Shown here: piece after piece, positions 7,874 to 15,445 of the stretch
Position numbering within the stretch: the first letter of the stretch is position 1
Layout of the letters: every line of letters starts with the position of its first letter
Made by a program: the position numbers and the translations under genes
Source: Nitrospiria bacterium
GTDB lineage: Bacteria > Nitrospirota > Nitrospiria > JACQBZ01
DNA: 38,358 nt
Reading direction: 5' to 3'
Assembly (NCBI GenBank): GCA_919901335.1
Contig: CAKKOZ010000099.1
Coordinates: 1-38,358 of the forward strand
Notes under the pieces: model-generated
What the model saw: the letters and a program-made list of their open reading frames with translations, nothing else
Database searches by the model: none
What the model was told of the DNA's origin: nothing

Positions 7874-8649
7874 TGACCGCGAAATCGAAAACGCCGTTGC
7901 TTTTAACATTCGATCTCGAGCACGGTTTGCTGGAAAGCCTGATGGGGTTGCTTAAAGACCGTTCCACTGATGGGCCCGTCCTTGACCGAATGGCCCGGTT
8001 TCATTACCGAAACGAAGTTCTCATGGGAATGGTGTTGAACCACCCGCACGTGATGCCGCAAACGCTTCTCTTCCTCTTCAGCACTGCGTCCGCCGATTTT
8101 AAAAAGCGAATTCAACAGTTGACCCCTCCCCCGTCGACCGTCACGGAAAAAGGATTGGTGCCGGTTAACGATCTTGACCGAGAGCAGGCCTCGAAGGAGT
8201 CTGTCGCCCAACCGGACCCTCAAGCCCTGGAGGAGCGGTCGCTGTTCCAGCGCATACAGCACATGACGGTTGCCGAAAAAGTGCAGTTCGCTCTTCGCGC
8301 CGGCAAGGACGGTCGAAGCCTTTTGCTCAAAGATTCCAACCGTCAAGTGGCTCAGGCGGTTTTGGGCAGCCCGAAAATTACGGAGGACGAGATTCTTTTG
8401 ATCGCGCAATCTCGAAACGTTTCGGATGACATCTTGCGCACCGTGGCCAAAAATAAGGAGTGGCTGAAGAACTATTCGGTTCTTTTCTCTCTTGTCAGCA
8501 ACCCGAAAACCCCTTTGGGAATTTCAGTGCCGCTGCTGTTCTCAATCAAGGTAAAAGATCTCGGCCTTCTTTCCAAAAACAGAAACATCCCGGAAGCCAT
8601 TCGGACAGGCGCCAATCGCCTCTTGCTGGCCAAACAAAAACAGTCATAG
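7873..8649 (+). CDS. Conserved hypothetical protein, helical repeat-like
   Basis: I cannot name this protein. The ATG at 7873 overlaps the rapZ stop (TGATG), so the two are probably translated together. About 258 residues, no signal peptide and no membrane helix. The C-terminal half has loosely repeating units with VLGSPKITEDEILLIAQSRN, LVSNPKTP and LLSKNRNIPEAIRTGANRLL, a pattern of short paired helices (HEAT- or leucine-rich-variant-like). I recall similar NP+TP...AKSRNVPE sequences in uncharacterised proteins of delta-proteobacteria and Nitrospirota. The next genes encode pilus assembly, but a terminator separates them. Confidence 0.6.
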   Translation: MTAKSKTPLLLTFDLEHGLLESLMGLLKDRSTDGPVLDRMARFHYRNEVLMGMVLNHPHVMPQTLLFLFSTASADFKKRIQQLTPPPSTVTEKGLVPVNDLDREQASKESVAQPDPQALEERSLFQRIQHMTVAEKVQFALRAGKDGRSLLLKDSNRQVAQAVLGSPKITEDEILLIAQSRNVSDDILRTVAKNKEWLKNYSVLFSLVSNPKTPLGISVPLLFSIKVKDLGLLSKNRNIPEAIRTGANRLLLAKQKQS

Positions 8650-8670
8650 CCCCTGCCCCCTCCTTTAGAC

Positions 8671-8696
8671 CCCCTACCCATAGGGGATACTTTTTT
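8671..8696 (+). terminator. Terminator before the pil region
   Basis: CCCCTA (8671-8676) pairs with TAGGGG (8681-8686) over a CCCA loop, followed by ATAC and six T (8691-8696). It ends the transcript of the lpt-rpoN-rapZ cluster. Confidence 0.7.
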
Positions 8697-8753
8697 ATAG
8701 TCTACAACCCGTTGGTCTTCTGAGGAAAAATACGATGGAACGATTAAAATGGC

Positions 8754-8782
8754 TTGACAAGTTGAATATAGTAAGTATACTT
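8754..8782 (+). promoter_or_regulatory. Promoter with palindrome over the -10, upstream of merR-like gene and pil genes
   Basis: A perfect -35 TTGACA (8754-8759) is followed after 16 bases by TATACT (8776-8781). The perfect 10 bp palindrome AAGTATACTT (8773-8782) covers the -10, which would let a dimeric repressor block it. Transcription should start near 8788 and run into the small MerR-like gene and pilM. Confidence 0.75.
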
Positions 8783-8837
8783 CCCGTCATTGGTTCAATC
8801 AATCTGAAAATTTTTGTTAGCATACAGGGCTGATCAA

Positions 8838-9044
8838 ATGACGAAGCACGTCAGAACAAAGCGGTACAAGACGCGAGACATTTGCAGGGTTTTCGATATC
8901 TCGAAGGTCACGCTCTTCCGATGGGAAAAGGAGGGACTGATCTCGAATGTCGGCCGAGACTGGCGTAATTGGCGGTTGTATTCGGAACAAAATATGAAGG
9001 AGATTCGTAAGATCATGCAAAGCAGAAACAGCCGTCATGGATAG
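8838..9044 (+). CDS. Small MerR-like helix-turn-helix protein
   Basis: 68 residues from the ATG at 8838, with AGGG 8 bases upstream. The frame extends to a TTG at 8814. The sequence YKTRDICRVFDISKVTLFRWEKEGLI is a MerR-type winged helix-turn-helix, followed by a short R-W-R-LY (wing) segment and an arginine-rich tail. The effector domain and dimerising coiled coil of full MerR proteins are missing. It lies between a strong promoter carrying a palindrome and pilM, so it may control itself and the pilus genes. That role is inferred from position only. Confidence 0.75.
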   Translation: MTKHVRTKRYKTRDICRVFDISKVTLFRWEKEGLISNVGRDWRNWRLYSEQNMKEIRKIMQSRNSRHG

Positions 9045-9074
9045 TTTTTATTTCGAAGAATTAGGAGTTCTCTA

Positions 9075-10145
9075 ATGGGGTTCCTGTTTTCAAAGGCGCG
9101 TCCGCTCTTCGGCCTGGATATCGGTTCCAGCGCGATTAAAGTCGTCCAGCTCCGCGAAACCAAACGAGGATATTTCCTGGAGAAGTTTGGTGTTAAGCTG
9201 TTAGCACCTGAAATGATTGTGGATGGAACGGTGATGGATGCAGGGCGTGTCGTAGAGGCTCTGAAGGAATTGTTGGCCGAACAAAAGATCAAGCTTAAGG
9301 ATGTGGCGATTTCCATTTCAGGTCACTCCGTCATTGTGAAAAAGATCAACCTTCCCATGATGACCGAGGAAGAACTTGAAGAATCCATTAAATGGGAGGC
9401 TGAGCAATACATTCCATTCGATATCAATGACGTCAATATTGATTCTCATATTCTTGGGACGGGCGAAGGCCAGGACGGGCAACCCCAGATGAGTGTCCTT
9501 TTGGTCGCCGCCAAGAAAGACAAGCTCAATGAATACACATCGCTGGTGGCGGAAGCCGGCCTGACCCCTTTGGTGGTGGATGTGGACGCGTTCACCATTG
9601 AAAATATGTACGGCATTAATTACGACGTTCAGGAAAACGAAGTCGTTGTGCTGGTGAACATCGGAGCGAGCGTGATGAACATCAATATTCTAAAAAACTC
9701 GACCTCTGCCTTTACGCGCGATATCTCAATCGGAGGTAATCGGTACACCGAAACGATTCAGAAAGAACTGAATTTGAGCTATCAGGACGCAGAACAGGCC
9801 AAACGGGTGGAAAATCCCGAAGGCGTCAATCCGGAGGCTCTGGCCGCGGTCATCCATGCCGTCAATGCCGAAGTGGCCGGCGAGATCACGCGGTCGATTG
9901 AATATTTCAAGACGACTTCGATACAGGAGAATATTGATAAGGTTGTCTTATGCGGAGGCGCAGCCAAGGCCCGGGGGCTGGTATCGTTGCTGGGAGAGCG
10001 TTTTGGGGGGGCGGTCGAACTGGCCAATCCGTTCAATCGCATTGAAATCGATCCAAAGTCATTCAGCATCGAGCAAATCCGGGACGCGGCTCCGCAGGCG
10101 GCGGTGAGCGTCGGCTTGGCGATCCGGAAAATGGGTGATCGATGA
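9075..10145 (+). CDS. pilM: Type IV pilus assembly ATPase-like protein PilM
   Basis: 356 residues of the actin/FtsA-like PilM family: LFGLDIGSSAIKVVQL (about 11-26) and VVLCGGAAKARGL near residue 295 are the two nucleotide-binding phosphate motifs. PilM is the cytoplasmic member of the PilMNOP alignment complex and binds the N-terminus of PilN. TAGGAG precedes the ATG. The stop overlaps pilN by four bases, starting a tight pilM-pilN-pilO-pilP-pilQ operon. Confidence 0.95.
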   Translation: MGFLFSKARPLFGLDIGSSAIKVVQLRETKRGYFLEKFGVKLLAPEMIVDGTVMDAGRVVEALKELLAEQKIKLKDVAISISGHSVIVKKINLPMMTEEELEESIKWEAEQYIPFDINDVNIDSHILGTGEGQDGQPQMSVLLVAAKKDKLNEYTSLVAEAGLTPLVVDVDAFTIENMYGINYDVQENEVVVLVNIGASVMNINILKNSTSAFTRDISIGGNRYTETIQKELNLSYQDAEQAKRVENPEGVNPEALAAVIHAVNAEVAGEITRSIEYFKTTSIQENIDKVVLCGGAAKARGLVSLLGERFGGAVELANPFNRIEIDPKSFSIEQIRDAAPQAAVSVGLAIRKMGDR

Positions 10146-10693
10146 TTAGAATAAATTTATTGCCGGTTCCAAAGGCACGCAAAGCCAAGAAGCAGATGGA
10201 GGTTCGACACGAGTTGATTTTGGCGGGTGTGCTGATCGGTTTTGTCATCGTGGCCTCTGTCTATTTCTGGTATTTGCTGGACTCCCGGATCGGACGACTG
10301 CAAGGTGAAAAGGCCAGAGCCAATGTTGAATTGACCTCGTTGAAAGAGAAAGTCGAGGAAGTTGAAAACTACGAAAACAACAAGAAGGTTTTGGAAGAGA
10401 AGAACCGTGTTATCGAACAACTCAAGAAGAATCAAGGGGCCCCGGTTCGTTTGCTGGGCGAAATCAGCCGGAGCGTAGACCCGCTCAAGATTTGGCTGAG
10501 CAATATCACGGAGCAGGAATCAAGAGTGGATATCGATGGCAAGGCCATTACGAATTCGGACATTGTTGAATTTATCAACCTGCTGAAGAACACGAAGTTT
10601 TTCACGGATATTCAACTGATCGAGTCGCGTCAGGCCGTAGAATTAAATGTTCCGATCTACAATTTTAAACTTCGATGCACGATGGTGATCTAA
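10142..10693 (+). CDS. pilN: Type IV pilus assembly protein PilN
   Basis: 183 residues. The N-terminal MIRINLLPVPK is the conserved PilM-binding peptide, followed by one membrane helix (about 24-46) and a periplasmic coiled coil (LTSLKEKVEEVENYENNKK) and ferredoxin-like domain. It forms an inner-membrane heterodimer with PilO. The ATG overlaps the pilM stop, and pilO begins at the next base after its own stop. Confidence 0.93.
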   Translation: MIRINLLPVPKARKAKKQMEVRHELILAGVLIGFVIVASVYFWYLLDSRIGRLQGEKARANVELTSLKEKVEEVENYENNKKVLEEKNRVIEQLKKNQGAPVRLLGEISRSVDPLKIWLSNITEQESRVDIDGKAITNSDIVEFINLLKNTKFFTDIQLIESRQAVELNVPIYNFKLRCTMVI

Positions 10694-11353
10694 ATGAATC
10701 TTGATTTCATTAAAAATCTCCCGCCTTCCCAGAAAATGCTGGTTCTGGGTTTGATTATTATCCTGATTGTGGCGATGTCTTTCTGGTTCTTTTATATTCC
10801 TAAAAACAACCAGATTTCGGGTCTTCGGAACGATATCGCCGAATTGGACGGCGAAATCGGGATCCATCGCGCCAAGGTTGAGAAGCTGGACCAGTTGAAG
10901 AAGGAGAACGCCGATCTGGAGCGACAGCTGGCCGAGAAAAAAGAGCAGCTTCCTCCGGAGGCCGAGGTGGCCAGTCTTCTGAAGCAAGTGTCCGATTTGG
11001 GGCTTCGTGTCGGTCTGGATTTCAAGTTGTGGCGGCCTGCCTCCAAAAAGGAAGATCCCAGTGGTCTGTATACGGAGATTCCTGTGGATGTCGAAATCGG
11101 CGGCGGATATCACACGACGGCTTTGTTTTTTGACAGTGTGAGCAAGCTGTCTCGGATTGTGAATATCAAGAATATTAAAATGGGAAACCCCCATGTCGAA
11201 AAGGGGCGTTTGATCATACAGACCGGTTTCATCGCCACGGCCTTTGCAGCGGTTGAGCAGAAACCGGCTGAAGGGAAGAAAAAGCCCCCGCCGGCGAAAG
11301 GCAAAGCGGCGGCTGCCGAAGGCGCTGGGGGCGGCCATGCCGGGATTGAATAA
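10694..11353 (+). CDS. pilO: Type IV pilus assembly protein PilO
   Basis: 219 residues: a short cytoplasmic start, one membrane helix (about 15-34, LVLGLIIILIVAMSFWFFY), a coiled coil to about residue 100 and a periplasmic domain with LDFKLWRP and EIPVDVEIGGGYH, as in PilO. It pairs with PilN and contacts PilP. The last 30 residues are an Ala/Lys/Pro/Gly-rich low-complexity tail (KKKPPPAKGKAAAAEGAGGG), unusual for the family and probably disordered. Confidence 0.92.
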   Translation: MNLDFIKNLPPSQKMLVLGLIIILIVAMSFWFFYIPKNNQISGLRNDIAELDGEIGIHRAKVEKLDQLKKENADLERQLAEKKEQLPPEAEVASLLKQVSDLGLRVGLDFKLWRPASKKEDPSGLYTEIPVDVEIGGGYHTTALFFDSVSKLSRIVNIKNIKMGNPHVEKGRLIIQTGFIATAFAAVEQKPAEGKKKPPPAKGKAAAAEGAGGGHAGIE

Positions 11354-11396
11354 AAGCACGATGCATCGTCCATGGGATCTAAAGCAGGGATATAAC

Positions 11397-11966
11397 ATGG
11401 TTGCAGGAAATCCAGGATGCGGTTTCTCCCGGCGGCTGACCATGGTCTGTGCGTTTGTGCTGTTTGTGGTGACGTCCTCCGGGTGTGGAGACGGAAAGCC
11501 GCCCCAGGGACCGTCCGTGGCCAGGCCGGCGGTGATCCAGGTCCCCGGGCCGGCGGTGGCGAGTGCCGTTGTGGAAATGCAAACGGAAGGCGCCGCAGCT
11601 CCGACGCCTCCTCTTTACGCCTATAATCCGGAGGGACGCCGGGATCCGTTCCGGTCGATCCTGGTTACAATCGAGACGGGCAAAACGCTGGAGAGTCTTC
11701 CTCCCTTGTTGCGGACGGAGGTCAGTGAACTTCGATTGATCGGCATCGTTTGGGGAGGTTTTGGATATTCCGCCATGGTTCAGACGCCGGATGGGAAGGG
11801 GTATACGATCCATGTCGGAACACCGATAGGGCTGAATCACGGGGAGGTTCGGAAGATTACGGAGCGGTATCTGACGGTTGAAGAAAAATATACCGATATT
11901 TTTGGAGAAAACAAGGTAAGAGAAGTCAAGCTGGATCTTCATCCCCAAAAGGAGGGGAGCGAATGA
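11397..11966 (+). CDS. pilP: Type IV pilus lipoprotein PilP
   Basis: 189 residues from the ATG at 11397, chosen because AGGGA lies 6 bases upstream and a lipoprotein signal follows. The frame is open further upstream inside pilO. The signal peptide ends VVTSSGC with Cys30 as the lipidation site. A Pro-rich linker leads to YNPEGRRDPFRSIL and the beta-sandwich LRLIGIVWGGFGYSAMVQTP with GYTIHVGTPIG, typical of PilP. PilP links PilNO to the secretin PilQ. It ends in ATGA shared with pilQ. Confidence 0.92.
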   Translation: MVAGNPGCGFSRRLTMVCAFVLFVVTSSGCGDGKPPQGPSVARPAVIQVPGPAVASAVVEMQTEGAAAPTPPLYAYNPEGRRDPFRSILVTIETGKTLESLPPLLRTEVSELRLIGIVWGGFGYSAMVQTPDGKGYTIHVGTPIGLNHGEVRKITERYLTVEEKYTDIFGENKVREVKLDLHPQKEGSE

Positions 11967-14266
11967 AACACAAGACGTTTTTTGTTCGGCCGTTGTTTAA
12001 CGGATTTGTATCGCTGGCCGTGGTGTTTGGAATGACGGCCTGCGCGTCCATCGGTCAACAAACCAAACTGGCAGATGAACTCAATATCCTCCAGGATATT
12101 TCGGTGACCGATCAGACGGATAAAACGGAAATCGTCGTTGTGGGTCAGAAACCGCTGGTCTACACTTCCTACCAATTGACCGATCCGCCGAGACTGATCG
12201 TGGATCTGGCCGGTGCTTCGGTCGGTAAATTTAAGGATCGGCTGTCGATCCGTCAGGGGGCCGTTACGGATCTGCTGCCGATTGAAGGGGAAAAGCCCAG
12301 CCATGTGGTCCGCCTGGAAATTACGCTGTCGGAAGCCGTTCTTTCCCACGTGCACGCGGACGGCGAAAAACTGGTGATCGGCATTGACAAGCCGGACGGG
12401 GTGGCGGGCGGAGAAACAGCCGTCAATCCGGAGGTGTTGCCTCCAACCGAAGCGGCCCAGGAGATGCCGGTGCCGCCGTCCCCGGTGATCGAAGAGAGAC
12501 CCATTTTGAGCGAGCCAATGTTGCAGGCCGCGAAGACGGTTTCAACGCTGAAATTGGAGCCGAACGGAGATAGCTTTACCATCGTGATCACGGCGGACGG
12601 GATGCTGAAACCCGACGCCTTTATGGTGGATGGAAACCGGTTGGTGGTGGATCTTTCGGACGTAACGAGTCATATCCGGCCCAACACGATTCCCGTGAAA
12701 CACAAGTTTCTTAAGCGTGTTCGAGTCGGACAGCATGTTAGTCCAAAGAAGGTTCGGGTGGTCTTTGACCTGAATTCGAATGTCACGTTTGCGGTGGCCC
12801 AATCCGGAAAACAGGTCGCGGTCACCTTAAGCGCGGCCGAGACCGCGCCCCCATCGGTTCCGGCGGCCTCCGAAATAGAGACGAAGGAGGTTCAAGCGGA
12901 AAAACCGGCTGAGGCGGCGAAAGAGAAGATCATCGAGCAGAAAAAGAGGGAAGTCCCTTCGAAAGCCGCGGAAGCCGCGTCGGCCGAAACGGTCAACAAA
13001 CGAGAGGAGCCGGTCCTTCAACGGAAGTATATGGGGCGAAAACTTTCTCTTGATTTTCAGGATGCCGATATCAGTAACGTGCTTCGCTTGTTGGCCGATG
13101 TCAGCGCGTTGAACATCGTGATCGGCGATGATGTCAAAGGCAAGGTGACGCTCAAGCTGATTAATGTGCCGTGGGACCAGGCGCTGGACATTGTTTTAAA
13201 AATGAACAATCTGGGACAGGTTCGCGAGGGGAACATCATCCGCGTGGCCACGGTCGCGAATATCACCAAGCAACAGGATGATGAAGCCCGTGCGAAGGAA
13301 ACGAAGGTCCGGGCGGAGGATCTGGTCACAAAAGTAATTTATGTGAATTATGCGAAGGCGGAGGATCTGGCCGAGTCGCTGAAGAAAAATCTCAGCCCCC
13401 GGGGAGATATCACGATCGACAAGCGGACCAACACCATGATCGTGAAGGACGTCAACAAACATGTCAACGAGGTCGCCGCGCTGGTTAGAACACTGGACAC
13501 GCAGACGCCTCAAGTCCAGATCGAGGCCCGGATTGTCCAGGCGGACACCTCCTTTGCGCAGTCCTTGGGCATTCAGTGGGGTGTCGGGTTCAGCAATATT
13601 GGTTCAAACAACATTTCCAGCGTTCAAGGAATTAATTCGGGGTCGGCTTCCCAGCCCGGGTTTGGGACGTTCACGCCCGATTTTGCCGTGAATCTTCCGG
13701 GAGCCGTTGCAGGCCTCAGCGCGGTTCCCGCGGTCGGTTTCAACTTTGGAAGGTTTACGGACAATCCCATCAGCCTTGATCTCCGACTCTCGGCCGGTGA
13801 ACTCAATGGTTTGACAAAGACCATCTCGAGTCCGAAGGTGACGACGTTGGATAACGTCAAGGCCAAGATCGAGCAGGGGGAATCCATCCCGTTCCAGACG
13901 ACATCGCAAACGGGGACGCAGACCCAGTTCGTCGATGCCAACCTGACGCTCGAAGTGACGCCCCATATCACGGCGGACCAGAGCATCATCATGAAAGTCA
14001 AGGTGGCCAAGAATCAATTGGGCGCCTTTAGTGGCCCGGCGGGTCCCAGTATCAAGAAAAACGAAGCCACGACGGAGGTCCTGGTTAAGGACGGGGAGAC
14101 AACCGTGATCGGTGGGATCTTTGAGAACGTAAATACTGAAACTGAAGTGGGCATCCCATTGCTTTCGAAGATACCCATACTGGGCTGGCTCTTCAAGAGC
14201 GAGAGCAAAACGGATGCAAAGAAAGAGTTGTTGATTTTCCTCACACCCAGAATCGTGAAAGACTGA
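11963..14266 (+). CDS. pilQ: Type IV pilus secretin PilQ
   Basis: 767 residues. A lipoprotein-like signal (FGMTACAS, Cys27) is followed by two AMIN domains (about 45-145 and 190-290) for peptidoglycan binding, an Ala/Glu/Lys-rich linker, the N0 domain (about 355-410, LDFQDADISNVLRLLADVS), an N1 domain (about 450-515) and the secretin pore domain to the end (VQIEARIVQADTSFAQSLG; VPLLSKIPILGWLFKS in the form GIPLLSKIPILGWLFKSE). It forms the outer-membrane channel for the pilus. The start overlaps the pilP stop. aroC follows after only 15 bases. Confidence 0.96.
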   Translation: MKHKTFFVRPLFNGFVSLAVVFGMTACASIGQQTKLADELNILQDISVTDQTDKTEIVVVGQKPLVYTSYQLTDPPRLIVDLAGASVGKFKDRLSIRQGAVTDLLPIEGEKPSHVVRLEITLSEAVLSHVHADGEKLVIGIDKPDGVAGGETAVNPEVLPPTEAAQEMPVPPSPVIEERPILSEPMLQAAKTVSTLKLEPNGDSFTIVITADGMLKPDAFMVDGNRLVVDLSDVTSHIRPNTIPVKHKFLKRVRVGQHVSPKKVRVVFDLNSNVTFAVAQSGKQVAVTLSAAETAPPSVPAASEIETKEVQAEKPAEAAKEKIIEQKKREVPSKAAEAASAETVNKREEPVLQRKYMGRKLSLDFQDADISNVLRLLADVSALNIVIGDDVKGKVTLKLINVPWDQALDIVLKMNNLGQVREGNIIRVATVANITKQQDDEARAKETKVRAEDLVTKVIYVNYAKAEDLAESLKKNLSPRGDITIDKRTNTMIVKDVNKHVNEVAALVRTLDTQTPQVQIEARIVQADTSFAQSLGIQWGVGFSNIGSNNISSVQGINSGSASQPGFGTFTPDFAVNLPGAVAGLSAVPAVGFNFGRFTDNPISLDLRLSAGELNGLTKTISSPKVTTLDNVKAKIEQGESIPFQTTSQTGTQTQFVDANLTLEVTPHITADQSIIMKVKVAKNQLGAFSGPAGPSIKKNEATTEVLVKDGETTVIGGIFENVNTETEVGIPLLSKIPILGWLFKSESKTDAKKELLIFLTPRIVKD

Positions 14267-14281
14267 TCGGAAAGACGTTTG

Positions 14282-15445
14282 ATGCTCCGATATTTAAACG
14301 GCGGCGAGTCGCACGGGAAACGGCTTCTGGCGGTTATTGAAGGGATGCCGTCCGGCGTTCCCATAACCGAGACGGAGGTCAATCGCGACCTTGCCCGGCG
14401 GCAGAAGGGGTACGGCCGCGGCGGTCGAATGAAGATTGAGCAGGACCAGGTAGAATTCGTTTCCGGTGTCCGCAAAGGCTTCACTCTGGGAAGCCCGATC
14501 GGACTTCAGATCGAGAACAAAGACTGGAAGAATTGGCAGCAAATCATGGCGGTCGAGCCCGGCGAGCCGGTTACGCAGCGCGTGGTGACGAAACCCCGGC
14601 CGGGGCATGCCGATCTGGTCGGGGCGATAAAATATGCTCACACCGATATCCGAAATGTGCTGGAAAAGGCCAGCGCGCGGGAGACCGCGATCCGGGTTGC
14701 GGTAGGGGCCGTGGCCAAGGTGCTGCTGAGTCCGTTCGGGATCACGGTTGTAAGCCATGTCTGTGAGATCGGCGGGGTTCAAGCCGAGACGGGCCGGATG
14801 ACGGTGGACGAGATTCGGACTGCCGCGGAAGAGTCCGAGGTCCGGTGCGCGGATGCGGCGGCGGCCGAAAAGATGGTCGGAAAGATCCGCGAGGCCAAGG
14901 AAAAAGGGGACACGTTGGGAGGGGTGTTTGAAGTGATTGTGGTCAACGTTCCGGTCGGCCTGGGAAGCTACAGCCAGTGGGACCGACGGTTGGGCGCCCG
15001 CCTGGCCTTTGCCTTGATGAGCATTCAGGCCATGAAGGGGGTCGAGATCGGGATGGGGTTTGAGGCCGCGCGGCGGTTCGGGTCCGAGGTTCACGATGAA
15101 ATATTTTATGACGAGTCCGGCGGAGGCTTTTACCGGAAAACCAACAATGCAGGGGGTCTGGAGGGGGGAATCACGAACGGACAGCCCCTCGTTCTCCGCG
15201 TGGCGATGAAGCCGATTTCAACACTGTATTCTCCTATGAAAAGTGTCGATATCAAAACAAAAGAGGCCTTTGAAGCGACGGTGGAACGGTCCGACATCTG
15301 CACCGTTCCGGCGGCGGGTGTCATCGGGGAAGCGGTCGTTGCGTTTGAACTGGCCGCCGCGATGATCGAGAAATTCGGCGGCGACAGCCTGATCGAGATG
15401 CAGCGCAATTACAACGGTTACATGGACTATGTCAAAAACGTGTAA
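14282..15445 (+). CDS. aroC: Chorismate synthase
   Basis: 387 residues from the ATG at 14282, with GGAAAG upstream. An in-frame TTG three bases earlier is less likely. The protein starts MLRYLNGGESHGK, the first signature of chorismate synthase, followed by VEFVSGVRKGFTLGSPIGL, KPRPGHADLVGAIKY and, at the C-terminus, DICTVPAAGVIGEAVVAFEL. It converts EPSP to chorismate with reduced FMN, the last shared step of aromatic amino acid synthesis. Its stop overlaps the start of aroKB (TAATG). Linkage of pilQ to aro genes is common in bacteria. Confidence 0.97.
   Translation: MLRYLNGGESHGKRLLAVIEGMPSGVPITETEVNRDLARRQKGYGRGGRMKIEQDQVEFVSGVRKGFTLGSPIGLQIENKDWKNWQQIMAVEPGEPVTQRVVTKPRPGHADLVGAIKYAHTDIRNVLEKASARETAIRVAVGAVAKVLLSPFGITVVSHVCEIGGVQAETGRMTVDEIRTAAEESEVRCADAAAAEKMVGKIREAKEKGDTLGGVFEVIVVNVPVGLGSYSQWDRRLGARLAFALMSIQAMKGVEIGMGFEAARRFGSEVHDEIFYDESGGGFYRKTNNAGGLEGGITNGQPLVLRVAMKPISTLYSPMKSVDIKTKEAFEATVERSDICTVPAAGVIGEAVVAFELAAAMIEKFGGDSLIEMQRNYNGYMDYVKNV

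Noticed and set aside
12827..13021. Minus-strand and out-of-frame open frames within pilQ, glnD, nadE and other genes
   Set aside because: They lie wholly inside well-supported genes, lack ribosome-binding sites and encode Arg/Pro-rich or repetitive sequence typical of shadow frames in GC-rich DNA.
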